Source: a virus
Virus record (IMG/VR): IMGVR_UViG_3300002906_000001
Span: 1-49,553 of that record
Strand: one strand, 5' to 3'
Length of the DNA stretch: 49,553 nucleotides
Shown here: positions 32,327 to 38,406 of the stretch, one piece after another
Numbering within the stretch: the first letter of the stretch is position 1
How the letters are laid out: the number at the start of each line of letters is the position of its first letter
Translations under genes and position numbers: made by a program
The notes under the pieces: model-generated
Told to the model about the DNA's origin: nothing
Databases searched by the model: none
The model's input: only the letters and a program-made list of their open reading frames with translations

Positions 32327-32499
32327 TGGTGACACGGGTCGTTATCTACCAAACCTATGCCGTTCAAAATTTTAACCGCGAGTTTTGGATCAGCATGAAT
32401 GCGGGTTTCAAGTTCCCAACATCCGTCACAGAGTTTTGTTCCGAGCATCGGTGTTTGCTTACCGCAAAGACGACAAAATACAGTTGGCTGATTGCTCAT
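32296..32499 (-). CDS. Small zinc-finger protein
   Basis: The 67-residue product has CRLC (about 9-12) and CDGC (about 24-27), a four-cysteine zinc ribbon, followed by a helix WELETRIHADPKLAVKIL and a second pair C-H-Q-C near the end (DPCHQCGY). Small double-knuckle proteins of this kind are frequent in phage early operons, with no assigned role. Its start overlaps the upstream stop by 4 bp (ATGA). Confidence 0.75.
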   Translation of the reverse strand: MSNQPTVFCRLCGKQTPMLGTKLCDGCWELETRIHADPKLAVKILNGIGLVDNDPCHQCGYSPKAPL

Positions 32500-32765
32500 G
32501 GTGCTCTCCGCATCTCCAAGACCGTCCAGCCCGCCGCTTTGATGACGCGCTCGATGTCAGGCTCGGGCGCAAAGCCGAGCTGACGCACGACAGTTTGTTT
32601 CGCGTGGTGGATGGTGTAGATTGTGCTTGAACGCGGCACGATCCACTTACCGCCATCGGAGATCACGGAGAATAGTTTGCGTTGCCACGCTACGGCGTTC
32701 TCCATGCCTTCGGCAGTGTTCAAGTCCCACGATCCGTGAATGCCGAATGTGTCCACGGTGCTCAC
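32496..32765 (-). CDS. Small protein of unknown function
   Basis: The 89-residue product, beginning (V)STVDTFGIHGSWDLNTAEGM, has mixed helix and strand character with a C-terminal helix IERVIKAAGWTVLEM. No motif is recognised. It starts at GTG 32765, overlapping the upstream stop (GTGA), and ends in ATGA with the zinc-finger gene, so it sits in a run of four-base overlaps. Confidence 0.7.
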   Translation of the reverse strand: MSTVDTFGIHGSWDLNTAEGMENAVAWQRKLFSVISDGGKWIVPRSSTIYTIHHAKQTVVRQLGFAPEPDIERVIKAAGWTVLEMRRAP

Positions 32766-33139
32766 GCGAGATCATCCCCGTTGTCTTCAACTTCAACAAC
32801 TATCGGCAAGCCAGCCGGCGATGTAGCGCGTTCACTTTTGATCCGCGCTTCGAGCGCTAGTATTTCCGGTTGCTCGAATAAGCGTTTGATCTCCTCTGAC
32901 GGAGTGAGCTGCCGATCACCCTTGGCGAGCTTCGGCAGCTTCACCGCGTAGCCCGCAAGGCGCAACAGCATCGGCAGCGGAATGGTCTTGTCTCCTGACT
33001 TCATGCCGACAAGGTGGAAGCGGATTGCTTCAGGCGTTGCGCTGGCGGCGTCGCCAGGAACGAGGGTCACTTCGATCTCCCGGTCGTCCACGGTGAGTGT
33101 GGTGCGCCGCGTGACTTCATCTAGGAGCGGTGTGGTCAT
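32762..33139 (-). CDS. Small protein of unknown function
   Basis: The 125-residue product has a beta-rich N-terminal half (TTLTVDDREIEVTLVPGD..) and a helical C-terminal half (LPMLLRLAGYAVKLPKLA, SEEIKRLFEQPEILALEARI) with an acidic end DNGDDLA. It is not recognised. The last bases (gene end plus GTGA) match the end of the SSB gene at 27865. It overlaps both neighbours by 4 bp. Confidence 0.72.
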   Translation of the reverse strand: MTTPLLDEVTRRTTLTVDDREIEVTLVPGDAASATPEAIRFHLVGMKSGDKTIPLPMLLRLAGYAVKLPKLAKGDRQLTPSEEIKRLFEQPEILALEARIKSERATSPAGLPIVVEVEDNGDDLA

Positions 33140-33360
33140 GACGCCGCCTTTCGCAGCAAATGCGCCACAAGAACACGCGGCTGCGGTTGCTGATTTTCTT
33201 TTCCTTTATATATTTTCGACACTTCTTGTTTGCCCTGTGCGACCTTTCCAGTGCCAACAAAACGTGGAAACAAGCCGGTATTTCTGCGTCGTTGCGTTCG
33301 TGAACCTAAGCTCATTCGAGCCAAACGACGAACATTTTTGCTTGTGATTTTCCTATTCAT
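33136..33360 (-). CDS. Small very basic protein
   Basis: The 74-residue product is rich in Arg and Lys (NRKITSKNVRRLARMSLGSR, KVAQGKQEVSKIYKGKENQQ) and suggests nucleic-acid binding. AGGAG lies 7 nt upstream of the ATG at 33360; an adjacent ATG at 33363 is 4 nt away. It lies 80 bp downstream of the DUF932 gene and overlaps the next gene by 4 bp. Function unknown. Confidence 0.65.
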   Translation of the reverse strand: MNRKITSKNVRRLARMSLGSRTQRRRNTGLFPRFVGTGKVAQGKQEVSKIYKGKENQQPQPRVLVAHLLRKAAS

Positions 33361-33440
33361 CATTGTTCTCCTGGCTGGTTGAACTGCTCGGTGTGTTCGT
33401 GACTGCGGGCGAGCCTTGTGAGCCCACCTGCAAGAAGCGA

Positions 33441-34541
33441 CTACGCCGCAAGCCTCATGATATTGCCTGCTTGGCGTTCCAGCTCGACGCGCTGATCCTG
33501 GTACTCGATGGCCCGCGCGTAGGCTGTGACCGCCGTGGTCGCGTCCCACAGCGTTTCGATGGGCCGGCCTTCCTCGTTCATGTGCGCCGACTTGATCGTT
33601 GCGACCATGCGCGGCCCGAAGCGCTTGGCGAGGAAGTCGTCCACGGTGGCACCGTTCTTATCGATGCGGGCAGCACGCGCAGCTTGGACGGCCTTGGTGA
33701 TCGACTGCGTGCTCGACTGCGCGTAGAGTTGCAATGCAGGTGCGGCCTGCTCGATGAAGCGCTCGGGTGCGCTCGCGGTGTGGCGAATGGAAATCTCGCC
33801 GTAGCCTTCAGCGCCCCACACGATGCGGTTGCAGCACACGTAGTCGAACAAGAATGTGCCGATGCCGAAGGTGGTCTTGCCGACTTCGCTGTTCCACACG
33901 AAGAAGCCGCGGGCGAGTGAACCCATCTCACCGTTGCGCCGATTGGGCACGTCGATGCGGTGCTCCTCGTCGGCGAGGAACACGAACATATCCCTGTCGC
34001 CTGCGTACAGCGTGGTGTTGGCCTTGGTGACATCGACGTGCTTCCCGAATTCACCGGGTACGCGGAAGTCGCCGGTCAGACCGTCACCGAACTGTTTCAC
34101 CAACCCGTTCACGATGTCCGAGTTCCAGATGCGGCCATACTTCGGGCCGGTGGCGGCGCGGATCACAGGCGAACCGTTTTTGTAGAGCAGCAGGCCCACG
34201 TCTTCGATGTCGCGTTTGAATTGCAGACCGTAGTTGATGCAGTCCGCGGCGAGCGGCGAGGGAAGCGAGCGCATGTACGCAGCGGGAGCTTCGGCGAGCT
34301 GCGCGAGCTGACCGAACGCCCAGTTGGTCGGCGCGAAGGGGTTGCCGTTCGGTCCCAGGATCACGAGACTCTTGTTGTCCTCGCCGGGATTGGCGTGAAT
34401 CTGCCGGTTGGCTACGACGACCGCCTTGCTCAACTGGCGCTGCTCGGTGAAGTGGGATTGCATATCGATGAGGGAGACGAAGCGCTCATCGCTCGGGCGC
34501 GTGGCCCATTGGTGGCTTGCTTGCATGAGAGTGTTTTGCAT
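33441..34541 (-). CDS. DUF932 family protein
   Basis: The 366-residue protein is a full-length DUF932 member. Its features include GPNGNPFAPTNWAFGQLA (about 63-80), a YMRSLPSPLAADCINYGLQ helix, VIRAATGPKYGRIWNSDIV (about 126-144), and the FVWNSEVGKTTFGIGTFLFDYVCCNRIVWG core (about 214-243). DUF932 proteins are common in phages and plasmids, often early-expressed, with no settled function. It is the first gene of the minus-strand operon, so probably immediate early. ATAGGAGAAA lies before the ATG at 34541. Divergent transcription begins 290 bp away. Confidence 0.85.
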   Translation of the reverse strand: MQNTLMQASHQWATRPSDERFVSLIDMQSHFTEQRQLSKAVVVANRQIHANPGEDNKSLVILGPNGNPFAPTNWAFGQLAQLAEAPAAYMRSLPSPLAADCINYGLQFKRDIEDVGLLLYKNGSPVIRAATGPKYGRIWNSDIVNGLVKQFGDGLTGDFRVPGEFGKHVDVTKANTTLYAGDRDMFVFLADEEHRIDVPNRRNGEMGSLARGFFVWNSEVGKTTFGIGTFLFDYVCCNRIVWGAEGYGEISIRHTASAPERFIEQAAPALQLYAQSSTQSITKAVQAARAARIDKNGATVDDFLAKRFGPRMVATIKSAHMNEEGRPIETLWDATTAVTAYARAIEYQDQRVELERQAGNIMRLAA

Positions 34542-34607
34542 CTGATTTCTCCTATGCCCGGTATCCGCGGGCTACGGGGCTGGCGAAGGAATTTCACCAG
34601 CTCGCAA

Positions 34608-34637
34608 ATTTTAGCGCCTGCTACAAGTAGAATGCAA
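34608..34637 (-). promoter_or_regulatory. Candidate early promoter for the minus-strand operon
   Basis: On the minus strand TTGCAT (34637-34632), an 18-bp spacer, then TAAAAT (34613-34608) resemble sigma-70 -35 and -10 boxes. The downstream operator-like copy (34609-34626) covers the -10 region, so a bound repressor would block it. The start would lie about 60 bp before DUF932. Confidence 0.45.
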
Positions 34638-34673
34638 GGGGGTCAGCGAAATAAAGTTTAGCACTTGCTAAAC
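34609..34673. promoter_or_regulatory. Two operator-like palindromes between divergent early operons
   Basis: GTTTAGCA-CT-TGCTAAAC (34656-34673) is a perfect 18-bp palindrome. A second, imperfect copy lies at 34609-34626 (TTTTAGCG-CC-TGCTACAA), matching at 13 of 18 positions. Their centres are 47 bp apart. Paired operators in a divergent control region suggest regulation by a dimeric phage repressor; the YdaS/Cro-like product at 37906 or the HTH protein at 40663 are candidates. Confidence 0.55.
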
Positions 34674-34702
34674 AACGAGTTAGGAGATAGTTCAAAGAGT
34701 TC

Positions 34703-34732
34703 TTGCGGTCAGCTTGTAGTCGGTGCTACGCT
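34703..34732 (+). promoter_or_regulatory. Candidate early promoter for the plus-strand operon
   Basis: TTGCGG (34703-34708), an 18-bp spacer and TACGCT (34727-34732), with an extended-10 TGC just before. The transcript would start near 34739, at the beginning of the foldable leader, and then reach ATG 34833. Confidence 0.4.
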
Positions 34733-34738
34733 TTAAAC

Positions 34739-34812
34739 GTGTGGTGGCCCCCGCTAGGCCCGAGGGTGCGGCTGCAAAAATATCGGGCGATGAGCAACGC
34801 CGTCCACCACAC
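34739..34812 (+). ncRNA. Foldable 5' leader (nested stems) before the plus-strand early operon
   Basis: GTGTGGTGG (34739-34747) pairs perfectly with CCACCACAC (34804-34812), enclosing a 56-nt region in which GCCCGA (34758-34763) pairs with TCGGGC (34783-34788). The remaining bases include a GC-rich loop. The outer stem ends 9 nt before the AGGAG of the 34833 gene, so folding could change access to that site. No known riboswitch class was recognised. Confidence 0.4.
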
Positions 34813-34832
34813 ACTTTCCCAGGAGCTTCGTC

Positions 34833-35135
34833 ATGAGCGACGCCGAACGCATCAAACGTTTTCTCGAAGACGGTCACCAACGCAATCGTGAGATTTTCGA
34901 AAACCTCATCGAGCTGCGCGGTGCATTTCGCGCCAACATCACATCGGAGCTGTGCAATATTCGGCTCTACATGACCGCGCTGCAACCGTGTACGTGCTTT
35001 CCGAACATCTCGGAAGTCATCATGCAGAGCGGCGTCGCACTCAGCGCTGTTCTGTGCAAAGAGCACGGTTGGGATATACATGAAGTCATCGCCGACATCG
35101 ACATGATGTTCAAGGCGCGAGCGCTCGAAAAATAG
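34833..35135 (+). CDS. Early protein of unknown function
   Basis: The 100-residue product is helical, with a charged N-terminal half (DAERIKRFLEDGHQRNREIF) and three cysteines in the middle (LCN, PCTC). No homologue is recognised. The ribosome-binding site is AGGAG with 7-nt spacing. It is the first gene of the plus-strand early operon and probably among the first phage proteins made; such genes often act on the host. Confidence 0.75.
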   Translation: MSDAERIKRFLEDGHQRNREIFENLIELRGAFRANITSELCNIRLYMTALQPCTCFPNISEVIMQSGVALSAVLCKEHGWDIHEVIADIDMMFKARALEK

Positions 35136-35146
35136 GAGAAGCAACA

Positions 35147-35362
35147 ATGGAGAAGGACCAAGTAATCGAAATCAGCCAAGTCGCCAATGGTTTCATCGTG
35201 CGGCGTGCACCTGGACACTGGTTCAAGGATGAACAAAACAACACGCAGTGGACCGGAATCAGCGGTGACTACTACGTGTTTCAAAGTATCGCAGAGCTGG
35301 TTATGTTCTTGTCGGTGCACTTCACTCACCGCAGTACAGTCGTCATCACCGACGCAAAATGA
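35147..35362 (+). CDS. Small early protein
   Basis: The 71-residue product has a beta-rich start (KDQVIEISQVANGFIVRRAP) and a helix SIAELVMFLSVHF. It is unrecognised. AGGAGAAG lies 7 nt before the ATG, and the end overlaps the next gene by 4 bp. Confidence 0.7.
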   Translation: MEKDQVIEISQVANGFIVRRAPGHWFKDEQNNTQWTGISGDYYVFQSIAELVMFLSVHFTHRSTVVITDAK

Positions 35363-35613
35363 GCGAGCCCATCGTCAAGACTCCCGAGCAAGAGCGCTTC
35401 GAGCGCGTGCTCGCCAAGATCGCCACGCTCGACGAGAAGGATCAACTGATGGTCCAGGCTGGTATTGCCATGATCGAAATGGCTATCGACGAGGTAGGAG
35501 CAAGCCACGGCGTGCTTGCGGTGGCCTACGTGAGCTGTCGCATCGCTGCCGGCATCGAAGCGGAGCAACCGGAAGAACAACGAATCGTCGTGCCAGGAAG
35601 GACGCTCAATTAA
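35359..35613 (+). CDS. Small early helical protein
   Basis: The 84-residue product is a charged helix followed by hydrophobic helices (DQLMVQAGIAMIEMAIDEVG, VLAVAYVSCRIAAGIEAE) and a short tail. The hydrophobic parts are amphipathic rather than clear membrane segments. No known family. It starts by ATGA overlap with the previous gene. Confidence 0.7.
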   Translation: MSEPIVKTPEQERFERVLAKIATLDEKDQLMVQAGIAMIEMAIDEVGASHGVLAVAYVSCRIAAGIEAEQPEEQRIVVPGRTLN

Positions 35614-35614
35614 A

Positions 35615-35956
35615 ATGCGCACAAAACGAAATGTCGTGGTGTTCGGTGCTGGCAATACGTACACCGATGAAAAAACATACTCCGCTGAAGGATGCCGTCA
35701 TCCTGAGTTTCATTGGCTACAACTGCGACCAATTCAACGAGTGACAGTGAAACAACCGCGCGTCATCGATACGCTGCCACTAGTCGCTGATAAAGTTATT
35801 CGCGTTCGTTTTGAAGTTGACGGCGACCAAAAATGTCGTGTAGTTCTTATCCCTAACGAGTACACCCTTGCTAAAAAAGAAAAAGTAGTGTGGGAAGGTT
35901 TTTGTGTTTTTATCGACGAAGCATTTCAATCAATCATGGAAGAAGCTCTGCTGTGA
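35615..35956 (+). CDS. Early protein of unknown function
   Basis: The 113-residue product has alternating strand and turn character, including LPLVADKVIRVRFEVDGDQK and a C-terminal WEGFCVFIDEAFQSIM. It is unrecognised. It starts 1 bp after the preceding stop and overlaps the next gene by 4 bp (GTGA), so translation is probably coupled. Codon use is more AT-rich than in adjacent genes. Confidence 0.65.
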   Translation: MRTKRNVVVFGAGNTYTDEKTYSAEGCRHPEFHWLQLRPIQRVTVKQPRVIDTLPLVADKVIRVRFEVDGDQKCRVVLIPNEYTLAKKEKVVWEGFCVFIDEAFQSIMEEALL

Positions 35957-36213
35957 TAACGCTATTCGTAGGCGGTAGTCATGACGGTGCGCGTCTTGAG
36001 ATCGACGAAGCGCGCAAGGAAGTGCGCTTGCCGGTGATCGAAAGTTTTGCGATGGGCTCTATCACCGTCGAGACAAAAGAAACAGACCTTTACCGAAGCG
36101 AGCATTACGTGCGGTGGACGAACAACGACAAGAGCATTTCGGTCTTTGCGCTCAACCACATGTCGGAGAGCGACATGCTGCGCGCGTTGGTCTATGGGTA
36201 CAGGCGCAAATGA
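35953..36213 (+). CDS. Small early protein
   Basis: The 86-residue product starts at GTG 35953 with (V)ITLFVGGSHDGARLEID and resembles small phage proteins with a GG.HDG turn near the N-terminus and Y..E.YVRW in the middle. Its C-terminal codons YRRK and the stop are part of the 13-bp repeat CAGGCGCAAATGA (36201-36213), whose second copy precedes the 37374 gene. Without the intervening insertion this gene would overlap 37374 by 4 bp. Confidence 0.72.
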   Translation: MITLFVGGSHDGARLEIDEARKEVRLPVIESFAMGSITVETKETDLYRSEHYVRWTNNDKSISVFALNHMSESDMLRALVYGYRRK

Positions 36214-36440
36214 GTGTATGCACTAAGTGCCGCCTGAGAAAATCAGTGGGTGCATTTCATCGAAATAAGAATCGTCCCGATGGTTTATGCGGCCACTGCA
36301 AACAATGCCGAAGCGCGGACGCTAAAAAGCGCAACAGCGCACCGGAAGTAAAAGCGCGGCAGGGGAGACTTCGCGCTACGCTAAAAGTAAAAGTAAAAGA
36401 ACGCCTGCGCAAATCCAATAAAAAAGGGAATTATATACAT
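36210..36440 (+). pseudogene. Truncated HNH (endonuclease VII-like) homing gene
   Basis: The frame begins MSVCTKCRLRKSVGAFHRNK and continues DGLCGHCKQC: the double C-x2-C zinc finger and basic linker (KKRNSAPEVKARQGRLR) that form the N-terminus of this endonuclease class. The catalytic D-H and RGLLC-x2-CN core is missing. After about 36430 the frame stays open but runs antisense through the membrane-protein gene, so the rest is not homologous sequence. The gene appears to have been cut by the insertion of that gene. Its ATG overlaps the previous stop (ATGA). Confidence 0.7.
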
Positions 36441-36461
36441 GACTCCCTTCCGGGGAGTCAT
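36439..36461 (-). terminator. Hairpin downstream of the antisense membrane-protein gene
   Basis: ATGACTCCC (36439-36447), 5-nt loop, GGGAGTCAT (36453-36461): a perfect 9-bp stem. It lies about 67 bp after the stop of the minus-strand gene, at the junction with the HNH remnant. A T-rich run follows on the minus strand after about 15 nt, so this is probably the gene's own terminator, as expected for an independently expressed moron. Confidence 0.5.
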
Positions 36462-36527
36462 TCAAAATCCCGGCGACAGGCCGGTATTGCGACATGGGCG
36501 GCGCTGTTCATGATTCTGCTAATGGCC

Positions 36528-37250
36528 TTACTTCTCTTTGCGTTGGTAATTAAACGTGGAATTTTCGTCGAGCACAAAATGTGCTGCTTCTTTGTCCCAT
36601 ACAAAACAAAAACTGGCGATGTATTTTTTGCGCCAATAGTCTCTAAATTTAATCGTAGCGATGATCCAGAACTTGGCCGAACCTTCACGGACGCTTTTAA
36701 CGTCGCCCGCAGTGAGTACAGGCGCATCAATCGTGTCCTGAATTCTTCTGACATCCTGTCCCGGCAACAGTTGAAGCCATCCAACCCTCTTTTCGACAGA
36801 GAAGGTGTTGACCGCACTGGATTTGGTGAGGTGGTCTCCATAAAAACTCGCGAATCTAATTTCACTTGGGAAGGCGGGCGTCTTGCCGTAATTCCGCATT
36901 TCAATCTGAACACTACATTTGGCCATTTGTCCCCACTCGTTTTCAAAACCACGCGCCCAAATACCGGTGGGCTCCAAGTAGGGCAATTCCAGGCTAAGGG
37001 CGGAGTCGGCGGCGTCGCGGGCAGCTTCAGCGGATTTCTCGGCGGCACTCACGCTTTTTACCAGCACGTCTTCCTGTCGAATCATCCAAACAAACTGGAA
37101 CCAAACAACGAAGGAAAGCATGAGCGTAAAGAACGCTACGGGGTCTTCAAACGTCTTTGCAGTGAGCCCGCAAATATCGGAGCAAGTTCCAAGTGGTTTG
37201 GCATCGCTTCCTTGATCTTTTTTGGCAGTGGTATTGCCATTCTTAGTCAT
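36528..37250 (-). CDS. Antisense moron: membrane-anchored protein with GKTPA-type domain
   Basis: The 240-residue protein has a short N-terminal tail, one membrane helix (FFTLMLSFVVWFQFVWMI, about 40-57), a coiled-coil rich in Ala and Ser (SVSAAEKSAEAARDAADSAL, about 66-85) and a beta-rich domain with PYLEPTG and IEMRNYGKTPAFP (about 128-140). The N-YGKTPA motif after a membrane helix and an S-A-x-x-A-A-R coiled coil is seen in many chromosomal and prophage proteins of proteobacteria with unknown function. It is the only minus-strand gene in a plus-strand operon. Start choice is uncertain: a GTG at 37349 would add 33 residues. A role such as superinfection exclusion is speculation. Confidence 0.7.
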   Translation of the reverse strand: MTKNGNTTAKKDQGSDAKPLGTCSDICGLTAKTFEDPVAFFTLMLSFVVWFQFVWMIRQEDVLVKSVSAAEKSAEAARDAADSALSLELPYLEPTGIWARGFENEWGQMAKCSVQIEMRNYGKTPAFPSEIRFASFYGDHLTKSSAVNTFSVEKRVGWLQLLPGQDVRRIQDTIDAPVLTAGDVKSVREGSAKFWIIATIKFRDYWRKKYIASFCFVWDKEAAHFVLDENSTFNYQRKEK

Positions 37251-37373
37251 CGCCGCAATCAATGGGGCCAAAGTTGCCTGATTCTCGGCTTGTTTTTCTT
37301 TCTTATGATGCTCTTTGCAGCTCGCAGTCTGTGAAAAACAACGACTCACCCCTTCTTCTCGAAGCAGGCGCAA

Positions 37374-37571
37374 ATGATAGAACGTGAAGTTAGCGACGGC
37401 GTGCTTGTATCGTACAATGAAGACCGCAAAGCTGGCGTACCACTAGTAATGACGAGAGATTTTAGGGATGGCATGCGCTACGCAGCAAAACTCATCCGCG
37501 AATACGAGCCCGAGCACAACAAGCTCTACCGTGAGCGGCTTGCGCAGCACATCGAGGAGAAAGCGAAGTGA
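37374..37571 (+). CDS. Small early protein ending in QHIEEKAK
   Basis: The 65-residue product begins MIEREVSDGVLVSYNEDRKA and has a helical end (RYAAKLIREYEP, then RLAQHIEEKAK). Its last eight codons lie in a 24-bp repeat shared with the next gene. Function unknown. Its ATG lies in the 13-bp repeat that brackets the upstream cassette; its stop overlaps the GTG of the next gene. Confidence 0.7.
   Translation: MIEREVSDGVLVSYNEDRKAGVPLVMTRDFRDGMRYAAKLIREYEPEHNKLYRERLAQHIEEKAK
37544..37567. repeat. 24-bp direct repeat, copy 1
   Basis: Identical to 37735-37758. It spans the last eight codons (QHIEEKAK) of the 37374 gene and the GAGGAGAAAG ribosome-binding site of the next gene. The copies are 191 bp apart and bracket one gene. 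Confidence 0.95.
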
Positions 37572-37762
37572 GTCGTTCCGATTTCAAATATCTCAAACAA
37601 ACTTCGGTGTGGCGAAATGCCCCGCGCAAAGTTCGTGAAGATTTTACTGAGTACATGACTGAGCGCGAGTACGGACAAATCGAAACACTCGACGCATTCC
37701 ACCATTTTTACGCGGGTTGGAATTGCCACGCGATGCAGCACATCGAGGAGAAAGCGAAATGA
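37568..37762 (+). CDS. Small early protein, also ending in QHIEEKAK
   Basis: The 64-residue product starts at GTG 37568 ((V)SRSDFKYLKQTSVWRNAPRK) and has FHHFYAGWN before the shared tail. Apart from the tail it is unrelated to its neighbour. The GTG overlaps the preceding stop and the TGA overlaps the next ATG. Its bracketing by identical gene-end repeats suggests it was inserted as a cassette. Unknown function. Confidence 0.7.
   Translation: MSRSDFKYLKQTSVWRNAPRKVREDFTEYMTEREYGQIETLDAFHHFYAGWNCHAMQHIEEKAK
37735..37758. repeat. 24-bp direct repeat, copy 2
   Basis: Second copy of 37544-37567. It spans the last codons of the 37568 gene and the ribosome-binding site before ATG 37759. In the first copy the next start is GTG, in this copy ATG. 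Confidence 0.95.
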
Positions 37763-37866
37763 CGCCCCCACTCCACAAACCGGGTTGGATTGAAAGCGAA
37801 TTTGGTGCGTATCGTCGAGGATTGTCACCATACAAGCGACGCGCATTTCAAACTCGTAGTTGCTGA
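37759..37866 (+). CDS. 35-residue microprotein
   Basis: This frame encodes MTPPLHKPGWIESEFGAYRR followed by GLSPYKRRAFQTRSC. It starts with an ATGA overlap and a GAGGAG site in the 24-bp repeat. Pro- and basic-rich, with no membrane segment. It is short, so the support is the junction and ribosome-binding site only. Function unknown. Confidence 0.5.
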   Translation: MTPPLHKPGWIESEFGAYRRGLSPYKRRAFQTRSC

Positions 37867-37905
37867 AGCGCTATTGATGTTGTTGAACCGAACAGAAAAA
37901 ACAAA

Positions 37906-38193
37906 GTGAACCCCTTCCGCAAATGGTGGTCCGCTGCGACGCCTCAACAGAAGCGCCGCCTTGCGCGCCTTGCCAAGACCACCGTGGGCTCACTGCACCA
38001 GCTCGCCGGCAGCTACCGCACTCACGGAGTGCTGCACGCATCGCCCGAGCTGGCGAGAAGGATTGAGATCGCTACCACCCAAATGTACGATCATCCGCGC
38101 AGTCCGTATGAATTACGTGGGGTTCCGATACTTCGTGTTGATCTGTGCCCTGCATGCAAGCGCTGCGAATTCGCCCAACGGTGTGGACAATGA
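37906..38193 (+). CDS. YdaS/Cro-like HTH regulator with C-terminal Cys cluster
   Basis: The 95-residue product has a Cro/YdaS-like helix-turn-helix: QKRRLARLAKTTVGSLHQLA (about 15-34) then SPELARRIEIAT (about 47-58). A C-terminal CPACKRCEFAQRC (about 81-93) could bind a metal. It is a plausible Cro-like repressor for the palindromes at 34609-34673 or the TGCAACTC array. Start GTG 37906; no strong ribosome-binding site is visible, though the 39-bp gap before it is A-rich. The stop overlaps the next ATG. Confidence 0.7.
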   Translation: MNPFRKWWSAATPQQKRRLARLAKTTVGSLHQLAGSYRTHGVLHASPELARRIEIATTQMYDHPRSPYELRGVPILRVDLCPACKRCEFAQRCGQ

Positions 38194-38285
38194 TCCGTCA
38201 CGTGAATTATTTTGGGTGGGGAGTGTGCGTAGGAATTTGGCTCACTCGATTTTTTGATTTAATCGTCGAACTATTATTTCAATGA
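38190..38285 (+). CDS. 31-residue membrane microprotein
   Basis: This frame encodes 31 residues, MIRHVNYFGWGVCVGIWLTR at the start and FFDLIVELLFQ at the end. It is hydrophobic and would span or lie on the membrane. It starts by ATGA overlap with the regulator gene and overlaps the next frame by 4 bp. Both junctions match the style of this operon. Function unknown. Confidence 0.45.
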   Translation: MIRHVNYFGWGVCVGIWLTRFFDLIVELLFQ

Positions 38286-38392
38286 TCCGCACCGCTCTCT
38301 ATGTTTTGCTGGTGTTCTTGTTCGATCCGCACGACGAGAATTGGCGCAGCATGATGCGCAACGATATATACAACCGAAAAGCGAAATACTAA
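38282..38392 (+). CDS. 36-residue membrane microprotein
   Basis: The product has a short hydrophobic N-terminus (MIRTALYVLLVFLF) followed by a charged tail DPHDENWRSMMRNDIYNRKA. A single membrane anchor with a cytoplasmic tail is likely. The ATG overlaps the preceding stop. It lies 14 bp before the primase gene. Function unknown. Confidence 0.45.
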   Translation: MIRTALYVLLVFLFDPHDENWRSMMRNDIYNRKAKY

Positions 38393-38406
38393 AAAGGTAA
38401 CACCGA

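Larger units (their letters stand above)
36201..37377. mobile_element. Insertion cassette bracketed by a 13-bp direct repeat
   Basis: CAGGCGCAAATGA is found at 36201-36213 and again at 37365-37377. The segment between holds an N-terminal HNH gene remnant on the plus strand and a membrane-protein gene on the minus strand. Deleting one repeat plus the interval (1164 bp) would fuse the stop of the 35953 gene to the start of the 37374 gene as ATGA, the spacing used throughout this operon. The structure therefore looks like an acquired element, perhaps brought in by the homing endonuclease and later invaded by the antisense gene. Confidence 0.75.

Noticed and set aside
34703-34891. A 62-codon frame overlapping the early leader
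   Set aside because: It overlaps the structured leader and the better-supported 34833 gene in another frame, without a ribosome-binding site.
36114-37334. A 406-codon plus-strand open frame
   Set aside because: Only the part from 36210 to about 36440 matches an HNH N-terminus. The rest runs opposite to the better-supported minus-strand membrane-protein gene, and its hydrophobic stretches have no matching domain pattern.
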